A DNA stretch of 64,000 nucleotides from assembly GCF_901709675.1 (NCBI RefSeq), contig NC_051093.1, forward strand, positions 8,237,553-8,301,552, given 5' to 3'. Below, piece by piece: positions 25,224-34,962 of this stretch. Under the pieces are notes generated by a model. That model was given only the letters and a program-made list of their open reading frames with translations. It was not told where the DNA came from and ran no database searches. Position 1 is the stretch's first letter. Each line of letters starts with the position of its first letter. The position numbers and the translations under genes were made by a program. The stretch is from Syngnathus acus. Lineage: Eukaryota > Chordata > Actinopteri > Syngnathiformes > Syngnathidae.

Positions 25224-27923
25224 ACGAACAGACATTTGCAAACTCGGAGGGAACGGCTCCACCCTCAAAAACCTGAACCTCAGCCCTCGATCTTCCTCAA
25301 GTTGGCCAGTAGAAGGGGCTGTAAGTCCTCAGGTTGGAACCCGAAGACGAGACATGGGGACTCAATCAAGCACCAGCCTTCGCAGCCTCAGCGGCAGATT
25401 AGCATCCTGCTGCTTTTTGTTGCAGACGATGAGCTCACGAGCACATTTTTAACCCCTGCCGGCCATTTTTTTTTCACTGCTTTCATTCTCCTGACCTCAT
25501 TTTTTATTTTTTTTTGCGTCTCCTCTCACATCAGCCAAAAGCCCAATCCTCTGAAGTGCCTGTGAACGACAGGAAAAGCAATAGGCTAATCACGCTTCAA
25601 TTGAATCACAATTAATTGTTCGATCCTTCCCACTATGCTGGCCCTTTTCTATTTGCAGGAGATGTAGCACTTGAGGCCCCCTACGTAGTTTGTGAATTGA
25701 CAGGGCTCTTGTCTTAAACACACCAGACCTCAAGTAAAAAAAGGAACAACACCGTAATGCCTCGTCTACAGTGTTTCCTGCTGTGGCCATTTTGTACCAG
25801 TCACCAGTCATGGCCCTCATATTTAAACCAATTGGATATACCAATTTAAAAAAAAAAAAAAAAAACAACGTCATGTATCAGAGCATCACAGCAGACATTT
25901 GTAGCTTTTTTAAGCCCTCTTTGTGCTCTAATTTTTGTATAGCTTCAAGCCATGGACAGTCGGTTCGATTTATCACATCATTTGCCTCACTGGATTGGGC
26001 TTCTCTGTCCAGCCTGAACTTTCATTTTATTTCTTTTTGTTCTACCTCCATGTTTCATCCTCCCCTTGCCTTACGACATGAGCAAGCTTTTTTTTTTTTT
26101 TTTCCCCTCCCCCCGTCTCGCTACTGTGAATGTCGTCTTTGAAATGATATCGTGGGTGATATCACCAGTTGAGAAGGCCTCCGAGCTTTTCTTCACCCGT
26201 CTCTCGAGCCAACCATCTGTAAAGGTTGTCCCAGCCAGTGGCAGGAAAAAAAAAAAAAAAATGTGCTGAAGGAACCGGTGCACTCTGGAAGCTTTTTATA
26301 CATCCAGGTTTCATCTCTCAGTAACTCTGAGTATGGCTGAACTTTGTTTTTCTCTCCAAGTTTTATATTAGATGCCCTACTTCTTTTTTTTTTTCAGAGG
26401 GGGGGGGGGGGCAATTTCACTAAGCAATATCATTTCTTTTAGAGTTCCTCAATATTCTTTCATCTAAAACCAAGTCAAACTCTTAAGAATTCCCTCACAG
26501 GCAATGTGGCATTCAGCATGTTGGTATTTTTCTTTCTGTAAAGCATGATAGCATTAGCCTCATTCCCACTAAATAGTATGCAGCACTTAGTAGCATTCAA
26601 ATCGCTAAATCCAGGCTTGGAGTTTGAGCTACATCCAACCAGGCAATATTATTCTGCTCAATGAAACCCTGGCATTGGAACAAGAGCTGGAAATTTGCCA
26701 CTTAATTAAAAAATAAAATAAAACAAAGGCAGTACTGCACAGTGAAGTGTGCTGACAGTAGCCATAAACAAGCAGCACACCATTTTTATCATTTTTTTAT
26801 AAATGGCGCTTTCAATTCATTCCATTGTAACATGAAAAGAACTTCCAAGACATCATCACCGCCTGGGACTTTTTTTTTTTTTTTAATGAAAATGCATACA
26901 GCCAAGTGGAAATGAGGCTCTCGCTATATTTGTGACGCCTTAGAGGAAAAAGTCAGTATAGATGAACGGCATCTATACGCAAATTGCACCTTGAACATAG
27001 TGAATGCATGTACTTGTATGATTCCTTTCAGCTCGCCCTTCCCCCCCCCCGCATGTCTTTCTCTCCACGCACAGGTAGCTAAACTTTTGAGTGGCTCATC
27101 GATGTACATGTGATTTCCCATTCGACCGGGCCAGGCGTGGACGTCCTCTTGCATGTTTCCTTTTTCTACATACTAGATCTATTTCTCAGTGGATGGACAG
27201 TGGGAGAACTTGTTTTTGCTGTAGAACTAAAAAAAAGAGAGAAAAGCACACTCCCCGTGGAGCAATAACTCTTGACCTCCTGGATTTTCTGTCCGTCACC
27301 ACAGAGGAGAGGCTGACACATCCGGTGCCTTTTACAGAAACACGGACTCACATTTTTTGATAAGCATGAGCTTTCTAATATCCTCTGATATGATTGTCAT
27401 TTATGTACTCCTCTGTATTCCACGTGTATACTCGATGTATATTTTTATAATATGCCTGCACAATGATTAATCCGGCCAAGTATTAATATAATCCAAAGAT
27501 GATCAGGGAGGTTGTCATGTGATTGTTGTGTTGGCCTCTTCACTACTGGCACGGACGGCCACATCACCATGAATGTTGTCATGAGCGGCATTAACGGCGT
27601 GATGAGGAATGGAATATTTATTTTTGGGACATGAGGTAATGAAACGGCAGGCTAACGTCTCACTACGTTAGCCTCCTCAAAGCTGTGAACTCGTAGCGGT
27701 GTGTGGAAAACTACAAACGGAGATTTCCCCAGGTGATCTGGACATGTTGTGGGCAGGCTGGGATTTTGGCTTGTGCACAAAGTCAAACCAGATTTGCTTG
27801 TTAATTGACTGGACTGTTGGAACTGTTGTCAGGGTTTTTCTTTATTTTCTTTTGTGTTTTTAATATCAAACAGCTGTTGGAACTGGTCAAAAATGAATTG
27901 TTTTCCCAAAAGGCTGCTTATGA

Positions 27924-27994
27924 TGTTAACTCATTGACTACCATTGACGGTCATAGACGTCAAAGATGAACTGGATTGGTAGTGAATGAGTTAA
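27924..27994. repeat. Dispersed repeat, third copy, inverted
   Basis: Reads AACTCATTGACTACCATTGA, then CGGTCATAGACGTCAAAG, and ends GGTAGTGAATGAGTTAA. Its two ends, AACTCATT and AATGAGTT, are inverted repeats, so this copy may be close to full length. Confidence 0.6.
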
Positions 27995-28642
27995 GTGTAT
28001 GTACTTGTTTTATCAGGTTTAAAAACCACTTTGCCTTTATTATTTTTTGGGGGGGAGGCCAACGTTGTAACCACATGGGAGATATCGTAAGGACTGTATA
28101 ATGCAGTAGATGGAAAATGAATTGGACACTGCACCGTTCTAATTTTTGATTATTTCGGCTGGATGCTAATTGACTCCATGTTTGTTTTTGTCTTTGGCTT
28201 AATAAGGTAGGTACTTAAATTATCTTGAGATTTTGCCTGTTTTTTAAAACAATTTTGTTTTTTTGTCTTCAGTGGATGACATCGAATGACTTGAATTACA
28301 AAGTCGCAATCAGGATGTTTGTAAGAACCTCGGAAATAATCAACCCTCTTACTGGAAATAACAGACAAATCAATTTAACACTTTTAACAACTTGCCATTG
28401 TGTCTTGTTTTTTCTTTTTGTCTCATCGCCTTTTTTTAATGGAATGCCTTTTGTTAGTCTTTTATTTGTTCCTCCAGACCTTTTTTTTTTTTTTTTTTTT
28501 TTTCGGTGAGCCAGCCGAGACCACACAGAGTCTTTTCTGGGATTCCTTTCTCGATGACATAAACATGTAATGGTTGTTATCAACAATAACCATGTACATA
28601 ATTGTGAGATGAAAACATGAGATTTACTTGAAAGTGTTCTTC

Positions 28643-28648
28643 AATAAA
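28643..28648 (+). terminator. Candidate distal polyadenylation signal of tlcd4
   Basis: AATAAA with downstream T-rich sequence. This is the last such signal on the plus strand before the tRNA array, and its assignment to tlcd4 is inferred. Confidence 0.35.
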
Positions 28649-28660
28649 CTTGAAGACAAA

Positions 28661-30083
28661 AACTAATTTGCTGCTAATATCTTTCATTGTATATTCTTTG
28701 TCCCTGTGCTGAACTTTATTTCACCTTTCGAATATAATGTCAATATCATCAACTAGTACTACAGTACTGGTTTTCAAAAGACAAGACCAAAAAAAGTCAA
28801 CTTCCCGGAAGGGGGAGCCACAATAGATTGTGGACGTGAGCGCTGCGAGCAGCCTTAAGGGGCTCGCTCACAATTCTGTGTGAGGAGCTTTACCAAACAT
28901 GGTCACATAGAGTAACAAGAGACTCAATAAGAATTTCTCCAGCTACGACAGTGTGCGGTCACAGGAACACCAGCACCTGTACAAAAAAAAATGCCTCGGG
29001 GATTTTGTAATTAAACAAATCAACTTTTTATAACCTTTGACTGCAGCTTTCTGTCAGCTGATTTTTGTAAGGTAACTTAAATTAAATACACGTCTCTATA
29101 AATGTCAGGTCCCCCTTTACGAGCTCAAATATGTGTTTTGAATTTGTACTTTATGAGTACCAACCAGCCACTAGAGTATATTGTACTGTTAATTTCATAT
29201 ATATATATATATGGATTGGAATGATCTGCCTGTTTCAGGAGGAAGAATATGTTGAAGATCTTTCCCAGACTTGGAGAAACAAAAACAATTCAAGAATCAA
29301 CATTCCAGACATCCGAGCAGCCGTAAACCATGCTGCTTTTTTTTTTTTTTTACAAGGTACTTAAAGCCTCTGCCTGGCATTTGATAGAAATTACTTTTTA
29401 GAGGGGCTTGTTAACGATTGGCACCCTGGTGCCATCAGCGGTTTCACAAATGCTGAACTATTTGTAATAGCTGAAATTCTTAAAGCAGCAGAAGGAATTC
29501 TTGGTGTGACTGCGGAAATCTAAGCTTTCACACAAATGTTCTGGGTTTCTACTACTGGATATGTAATATTTTTTTGAAAATGGAGTGCTAAGCATTTTAA
29601 CAGGCGGTAATATCAGAGCGATCGGCACTCGCATATAATTGTAAAGCCAAATAATTCAACCTAAAAACTGTCATGTAAAAAAAAAACAGGACTAAGCTGT
29701 GAGAACTATTCTCATAGGAGTGAGATTTAGGCAAGCTGGATTCTTGTCTGCTGGAAGAATTTGAGCTGGGATGCTTAAGAATGCAGAGTCAGCTCAAGTG
29801 TACAGTCACAATTAGGGAGCGAGTGTGTAGGAAAGATGGAAGTGTGCCAGCTGATGTGGTGAAAGATGATAGTGGCTTCAAGTGTGTGGTGAAAGCAGGT
29901 GAAAAGTCATGGGAAGGTTAAAACATGAGCTGGCAACATGAAAATGAACCTGAGGTACCATAACATTATTTTGAAAAGTTGGTCCATTATGTAAATGTTA
30001 TTTAAAACTTAAAATTGAGTAGATTTGGCTTTATTACTCCTCAGGTACCAGTTGCAGATTGTTTTCTAATAGCAGTTTTGCAT
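28661..30083. other. Intergenic DNA between tlcd4 and the tRNA array
   Basis: AT-rich sequence with a short (TA)n tract near 29,200. No gene is recognised. Confidence 0.55.
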
Positions 30084-30196
30084 GTCAGGATGGCCGAGTG
30101 GTCTAAGGCGCCAGACTCAAGGTGTACGTCCTTCCTTGGTAAATTGGGACTTCTGGTCTCCAGTTGGAGGCGTGGGTTCAAATCCCACTCTTGACA
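30084..30196 (+). tRNA. tRNA-Leu (CAA), unit 1
   Basis: Anticodon CAA in loop CTCAAG/T, 29-nt intron after position 37, acceptor stem GTCAGGA/TCTTGAC with one G-T pair, discriminator A. TTTT lies 6 nt downstream. First unit of the array. Confidence 0.95.
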
Positions 30197-30291
30197 TGAC
30201 ATTTTGAGTGTCAGTCTTCACTCAGCAGTTTTTGGGTAGACCCCCTCAGGCACCAGGCATAGGTTGTATTCCATAAAAGTTGGCTTCGCAT

Positions 30292-30404
30292 GTCAGGATG
30301 GCCGAGTGGTCTAAGGCGCCAGACTTAAGGACTATACCCTTCCTTGGTAAATTGGGACTTCTGGTCTCCAGTTGGAGGCGTGGGTTCAAATCCCACTCCT
30401 GACA
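30292..30404 (+). tRNA. tRNA-Leu (TAA), unit 2, intron-containing
   Basis: Anticodon reads TAA (GACTTAAGG) through a single C-to-T change in the CAA framework. The intron and all stems are intact and discriminator is A. Expected to decode UUA and wobble UUG if processed. Confidence 0.9.
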
Positions 30405-30498
30405 TGACATTTTGGGTGTCTGTCTTCACTCAGCAGTTTTTGGGTAGACCCCTCAGGCACCAGACATAGGTTTTATGCCATAAAGGTTGGCTTGGCAT

Positions 30499-30611
30499 GT
30501 CAGGATGGCCGAGTGGTCGAAGGCGCCAGGCTCAAGGTCTATATCCTTCCTTGGTAAATTGGGACTTCTGGTCTCCAGTTGGAGGCGTGGGTTCAAATCC
30601 CACTCCTGACA
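30499..30611 (+). tRNA. tRNA-Leu (CAA), unit 3
   Basis: D-loop variant GTCGAAGG. The anticodon stem ends G-T instead of A-T (CCAGG). The nearest terminator is mutated to TATT, so termination would rely on the TTTTT about 35 nt further on. Confidence 0.88.
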
Positions 30612-30705
30612 TGACATATTGAGTGTCTGTCTTCACTCAAAAGTTTTTGGGTAGACCCCTCAGGCACCAGGCAAAGGTTGTATTCTATAAAGGTTGGCTT
30701 GGCAT

Positions 30706-30818
30706 GTCAGGATGGCCGAGTGGTCTAAGGCGCCAGACTCAAGGACTATATCCTTCCTTGGTGAATTGGGACTTCTGGTCTCCAGTTGGAGGCGTGGGTT
30801 CAAATCCCATTCCTGACA
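30706..30818 (+). tRNA. tRNA-Leu (CAA), unit 4
   Basis: Intact acceptor and anticodon stems, intron present, discriminator A. The T-arm closing part reads CCCAT, leaving one G-T pair. Confidence 0.92.
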
Positions 30819-30921
30819 TGACATTTTGAGTGTCTGTCTTCACTCAGCAGTTTTTGGGTAGACCCCCCCCCCCCCCCAGGCACCAGGCATAGGTTTTATT
30901 CCATAAAGGTTGGCTTGGCAT

Positions 30922-31034
30922 GTCAGGATGGCCGAGTGGTCTAAGGCGCCAGACTCAAGGACTATATCCTTCCTTGGTGAATTGGGACTTCTGGTCTCCA
31001 GTTGGAGGCGTGGGTTCAAATCCCACTCCTGACA
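30922..31034 (+). tRNA. tRNA-Leu (CAA), unit 5
   Basis: Fully paired stems with the family consensus. The spacer before it carries a long C-run. Confidence 0.95.
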
Positions 31035-31135
31035 TGACATTTTGAGTGTCTGTCTTCACTCAGCACTTTTTGGGTAGACCCCCCCCCCCTCAGGCACCAG
31101 GCATAGGTTGTATTCCACAAAGGTTGGCTGTGCAT

Positions 31136-31248
31136 GTCAGGATGGCCGAGTGGTCTAAGGCGCCAGACTCAAGGTCTATATCCTTCCTTGGTGAATTGGG
31201 ACTTCTGGTCTCCAGTTGGAGGCGTGGGTTCAAATCCCTCTCCTGACA
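31136..31248 (+). tRNA. tRNA-Leu (CAA), unit 6
   Basis: The T stem has one mismatch because the 3' strand reads CCCTC against GTGGG. The rest is intact. First half of a duplicated dimer with unit 7. Confidence 0.85.
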
Positions 31249-31342
31249 TGACATTTTGAGTGTCTGTCTTCACTCAAAAGTTTTTGGGTAGACCCCTCAG
31301 GCACCAGGCAAAGGTTGTATTCTATAAAGGTTGGCTTGGCAT

Positions 31343-31455
31343 GTCAAGATGGCCGAGTGGTCTAAGGCGCCAGACTCAAGGACTATATTCTACCTTGGTA
31401 AATTGGGACTTCTGGTCTCCAGTTGGAGGCGTGGGTTCAAATCCCACTCCTGACA
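31343..31455 (+). tRNA. tRNA-Leu (CAA), unit 7
   Basis: The acceptor stem 5' strand is GTCAAGA, giving an A-C mismatch at position 5. The T stem is intact. The intron has an ATTCTACC variant. Confidence 0.83.
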
Positions 31456-31556
31456 TGACATTTTGAGTGTCTGTCTTCACTCAGCACTTTTTGGGTAGAC
31501 CCCCCCCCCCTCAGGCACCAGGCATAGGTTGTATTCCACAAAGGTTGGCTGTGCAT

Positions 31557-31669
31557 GTCAGGATGGCCGAGTGGTCTAAGGCGCCAGACTCAAGGTCTAT
31601 ATCCTTCCTTGGTGAATTGGGACTTCTGGTCTCCAGTTGGAGGCGTGGGTTCAAATCCCTCTCCTGACA
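31557..31669 (+). tRNA. tRNA-Leu (CAA), unit 8
   Basis: Near-identical to unit 6 including the CCCTC T-stem mismatch, 421 bp away. Confidence 0.85.
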
Positions 31670-31763
31670 TGACATTTTGAGTGTCTGTCTTCACTCAAAA
31701 GTTTTTGGGTAGACCCCTCAGGCACCAGGCAAAGGTTGTATTCTATAAAGGTTGGCTTGGCAT

Positions 31764-31876
31764 GTCAAGATGGCCGAGTGGTCTAAGGCGCCAGACTCAA
31801 GGACTATATCCTTCCTTGGTGAATTGGGACTTCTGGTCTCCAGTTGGAGGCGTGGGTTCAAATCCCTCTCCTGACA
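31764..31876 (+). tRNA. tRNA-Leu (CAA), unit 9
   Basis: Combines the GTCAAGA acceptor mismatch with the CCCTC T-stem mismatch, so it is the copy with most central-stem defects inside the array. Confidence 0.78.
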
Positions 31877-31970
31877 TGACATTTTGAGTGTCTGTCTTCA
31901 CTCAAAAGTTTTTGGGTAGACCCCTCAGGCACCAGGCAAAGGTTGTATTCTATAAAGGTTGGCTTGGCAT

Positions 31971-32083
31971 GTCAAGATGGCCGAGTGGTCTAAGGCGCCA
32001 GACTCAAGGACTATATCCTTCCTTGGTGAATTGGGACTTCTGGTCTCCAGTTGGAGGCGTGGGTTCAAATCCCATTCCTGACA
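31971..32083 (+). tRNA. tRNA-Leu (CAA), unit 10
   Basis: Acceptor mismatch GTCAAGA, and T-stem CCCAT with a G-T pair. The intron is intact. Confidence 0.82.
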
Positions 32084-32183
32084 TGACATTTTGAGTGTCT
32101 GTCTTCACTCAGCAGTTTTTGGGTAGACCCCCCCCCCCCAGGCACCAGGCATAGGTTTTATTCCATAAAGGTTGGCTTGGCAT

Positions 32184-32296
32184 GTCAGGATGGCCGAGTG
32201 GTCTAAGGCGCCAGACTTAAGGACTATACCCTTCCTTGGTAAATTGGGACTTCTGGTCTCCAGTTGGAGGCGTGGGTTCAAATCCCACTCCTGACA
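32184..32296 (+). tRNA. tRNA-Leu (TAA), unit 11, intron-containing
   Basis: Anticodon TAA. The intron and flanks match unit 2, so it is a product of the same duplicated TAA-CAA pair. Confidence 0.9.
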
Positions 32297-32390
32297 TGAC
32301 ATTTTGGGTGTCTGTCTTCACTCAGCAGTTTTTGGGTAGACCCCTCAGGCACCAGACATAGGTTTTATGCCATAAAGGGTGGCTTGGCAT

Positions 32391-32503
32391 GTCAGGATGG
32401 CCGAGTGGTCGAAGGCGCCAGACTCAAGGACTATATCCTTCCTTGGTGAATTGGGACTTCTGGTCTCCAGTTGGAGGCGTGGGTTCAAATCCCACTCCTG
32501 ACA
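32391..32503 (+). tRNA. tRNA-Leu (CAA), unit 12
   Basis: D-loop variant GTCGAAGG as in units 3 and 14, stems intact. Confidence 0.92.
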
Positions 32504-32603
32504 TGACATTTTGAGTGTCTGTCTTCACTCAGCAGTTTTTGGGTAGACCCCCCCCCCCCAGGCACCAGGCATAGGTTTTATTCCATAAAGGTTCGGTTGG
32601 CAT

Positions 32604-32716
32604 GTCAGGATGGCCGAGTGGTCTAAGGCGCCAGACTTAAGGACTATACCCTTCCTTGGTAAATTGGGACTTCTGGTCTCCAGTTGGAGGCGTGGGTTCA
32701 AATCCCACTCCTGACA
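32604..32716 (+). tRNA. tRNA-Leu (TAA), unit 13, intron-containing
   Basis: Anticodon TAA, 420 bp from unit 11 and same as it across the gene as far as I can read. Confidence 0.9.
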
Positions 32717-32811
32717 TGACATTTTGGGTGTCTGTCTTCACTCAGCAGTTTTTGGGTAGACCCCCTCAGGCACCAGACATAGGTTTTATTCCATAAAGGT
32801 TGGCTTGGCAT

Positions 32812-32924
32812 GTCAGGATGGCCGAGTGGTCGAAGGCGCCAGACTCAAGGACTATATCCTTCCTTGGTGAATTGGGACTTCTGGTCTCCAGTTGGAGGCG
32901 TGGGTTCAAATCCCACTCCTGACA
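32812..32924 (+). tRNA. tRNA-Leu (CAA), unit 14
   Basis: D-loop variant GTCGAAGG. Partner of unit 13 in the third TAA-CAA dimer. Confidence 0.92.
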
Positions 32925-33018
32925 TGACATTTTGAGTGTCTGTCTTCACTCAGCAGTTTTTGGGTAGACCCCTCAGGCACCAGGCATAGGTTGTATTCCA
33001 TAAAGGTTGGCTTTGCAT

Positions 33019-33131
33019 GTCAGGATGGCCGAGTGGTCTAAGGCGCCAGACTCAAGGTTTATGCCCTTCCTTGGTGAATTGGGACTTCTGGTCTCCAGTT
33101 GGAGGCGTGGGTTCAAATCCCACTCCTGACA
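33019..33131 (+). tRNA. tRNA-Leu (CAA), unit 15
   Basis: Consensus stems, intron variant GTTTATGCCC. Confidence 0.93.
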
Positions 33132-33225
33132 TGACATTTTGAGTGTCTGTCTTCACTCAGCAGTTTTTGGGTATACCTCTCAGGCACCAGGCATAGGTTG
33201 TATTCCATAAAGATTGGCATTGCAT

Positions 33226-33338
33226 GTCCGGATGGCCGAGTGGTCTAAGGCGCCAGACTCAAGGTCTATATTCTACCTTGGTAAATTGGGACTTCTGGTC
33301 TCCAGTTGGAGGCGTGGGTTCAAATCCCACTTCTGACC
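33226..33338 (+). tRNA. tRNA-Leu (CAA), unit 16, degenerate acceptor
   Basis: The acceptor is GTCCGGA against TTCTGAC (one mismatch, one G-T), and the base at the discriminator position is C instead of A. Since A73 is a key leucine identity base, charging is doubtful. Confidence 0.7.
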
Positions 33339-33432
33339 CAATATTTTGGGTGTCTGAGTCTTTCCTCAGCAGTTTTTGAATATACCCCTGTCACCAGTCC
33401 TAGGTTGTACATCATAAAGCCTAGTATTCCAT

Positions 33433-33545
33433 GTCAGGATGGCCGAGTGGTCTAAGGCGCCAGACTCAAGGTCTATGTCTTTCCTTGGCAAATGGGGACT
33501 TCTGGTCTCCAGTTGGAGGTGTGAGTTCAAATCCCACTCCTGACA
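33433..33545 (+). tRNA. tRNA-Leu (CAA), unit 17
   Basis: T-stem 5' strand GTGAG gives one A-C mismatch, and the intron is more diverged (GGCAAATGGGG). Acceptor and discriminator are intact. Confidence 0.82.
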
Positions 33546-33630
33546 CTTCCTTTTGGGTGTCTTGACTCAGCATTTTAATATAGCCCTCAGGCACCAGTCA
33601 TAGGTTGCTACATAATGGTTAGCTTTCCAT

Positions 33631-33743
33631 GTCAGGATGGCCGAGTGGTCTAAGGCGCCAGACTCAAGGACTATACCCTTCCTTGGTAAATTGGGACTCC
33701 TGGTCTCCAGTTAGAGGCATGGGTTCAAGTCCTACTCTTGACA
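33631..33743 (+). tRNA. tRNA-Leu (CAA), unit 18
   Basis: Anticodon stem has an A-C mismatch at its loop end, and the T arm reads ATGGGTTCAAGTCCTAC with further mismatch and a B-box change. Last recognisable gene of the array, probably decaying. Confidence 0.7.
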
Positions 33744-33829
33744 CATCTTTTTGAGTGTCTGAGTTTTCACTTGGCATTTGATACTTAAGGGACGAGATCT
33801 TGCATTTTAGTATCTGAAGATTTTTTTAA

Positions 33830-33950
33830 ATTGGAGCATAGCCGAGTCTCTGAGGCAACTGACAAAAGCCACTTGGGATCTCTATCACCAAATGATGGCA
33901 GCATGGACAAAATAGTAAAAGGTAGGCGTGGATTGGAACATGTGACCTGG
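33830..33950 (+). pseudogene. Decayed tRNA-Leu unit at array edge
   Basis: GCATAGCCGAGTCTCTGAGG aligns to the A-box half, and TAGGCGTGGATTGGAACATG to the T-arm half, at the spacing expected for a unit 19 about 200 bp after unit 18. Anticodon region and stems are lost. Confidence 0.5.
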
Positions 33951-34849
33951 AGATTTAGTAGCATGTTTAGCTAATCTCATTGACCAAATCCAGGTTTGTT
34001 TGATGCTTCCTGTCCAAGCTCAACCACAGGTAGGAGTTATAATGCCATGAAGTCATCCTTCAGACCTCCTCTTAGTTGTACAGAATCCCAAGGCCTTCTA
34101 CCATAAATAGCAAGGCAGAAGAGAATGAGGAGAGGGCTCTTGGTGGGTGGGGAAAGCGACTGACTGAAACTGCTCTAATCTCCCTCTCATCTCCTGTCCT
34201 TCCTCCATCCAGTTATTTTGCATCCTTTCAGCACCGTTTCAGTCCTTGCACTCTTTTGTTTGCATTCAATGTTTCATCTGGAGCCTTCCAACCATCTAAA
34301 GTGGCTTTTTGAAGGTGTTCAGCTACTGATGAATCTAAACATGCTGAAATGCTCCATCTGGAATGTGCCATGCGAATGTGTTTTAGTGCCAATGGACAGG
34401 AAAAACTGCAAATAATCTGAGAGTAATATAAACATCTTTAGTGCTGCTTCTGTTCATGTCTTCCAAATTGGCCTTTTGAAAAATACTGATTTGTAATCTC
34501 CAACTTATCAAGTAGCAAGACTTCTTTTCAAGTCCGTGTGATACGATGTAACACATTAAAAGTAGCCACAAGTAGCTCATTAGATCAGGCGTCATCTGGA
34601 GTCTTGAGCCAACATAAATAATAAACCATACCACACAGTAAATATCAAGAATGTAGTCTGTTATTTTTAGTGTGAGGGATTCCTTTTTCACAAGACATTA
34701 CTTCTCAGTCGGCAGAGCCTCTCGCTTCTTCCATCATGCCCAAATAAAGTGTCCATTCCACAAGCGTGCTACCGCTTCTTCTATCCGAAATGTTTATAGG
34801 ACTCTCGCTTGTGTGTGCGCACGTGTGGATGCGTGTCTGCAAATTTTTG

Positions 34850-34962
34850 GTGGCACGTTGCCTCACAGTTCAGAGCTGCAGTGTTTAATTCCATCTCCCA
34901 TGTGGAGTTTGCATGTTCTCCCCGTGCCTGCGTTGGTCTCCGGTTTCTTCCCACCTTTATGT
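34850..34962 (+). repeat. Degraded SINE fragment
   Basis: Shares TTGCCTCACAGTT, CATGTGGAGTTTGCATGTTC and CTCCGGTTTC with the element at 15.5 kb, but is truncated and diverged. Confidence 0.75.

Larger units (their letters stand above)
25224..28660 (+). other. tlcd4 3' untranslated region and/or intergenic DNA
   Basis: No coding exon is seen. AATAAA signals occur at about 26,712 and 28,643, so the 3' untranslated region could be 1.5 or 3.4 kb. Poly-A, poly-T and poly-G runs are frequent. A third copy of the dispersed GACGTC repeat lies at 27,924-27,994. Confidence 0.45.
30084..33743 (+). repeat. Tandem array of 18 intron-containing tRNA-Leu genes
   Basis: Eighteen head-to-tail units, each with a 113-bp tRNA gene and a spacer near 94 bp, start-to-start 198-216 bp (usually 207). 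Length differences come mainly from C-runs of variable length in the spacer. Each gene has an A box TGGCCGAGTGG, a B box GGTTCAAATCC in most copies, a 29-nt intron one base after the anticodon, and a long variable arm. Spacers share a CATAAAGG-type upstream motif and a TTTT stop just after the gene. Fifteen units have anticodon CAA and three have TAA (units 2, 11, 13). Vertebrate tRNA-Leu-CAA genes normally carry an intron here, and tRNA-Leu-TAA genes usually do not. Confidence 0.97.

Noticed and set aside
29231-29340. Exon-like segment GAGGAAGAATATGTTGAAGA after a TTTCAG
   Set aside because: A plausible acceptor and open frame, but it runs into poly-T, has no donor and matches no protein; RWDD3, expected near TLCD4 in human, does not fit.
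30623-32722. Repeated open frames of 65-68 codons on both strands within the tRNA array, looking like a tandem protein family
   Set aside because: They are translations of the tRNA genes and spacers; identity between them reflects the 207-bp unit. No codon-level constraint or homology.
30084-33743. Regular repeat-spacer pattern suggestive of CRISPR
   Set aside because: The repeats are complete tRNA genes with introns and the spacers are also repeated; the host is a vertebrate.
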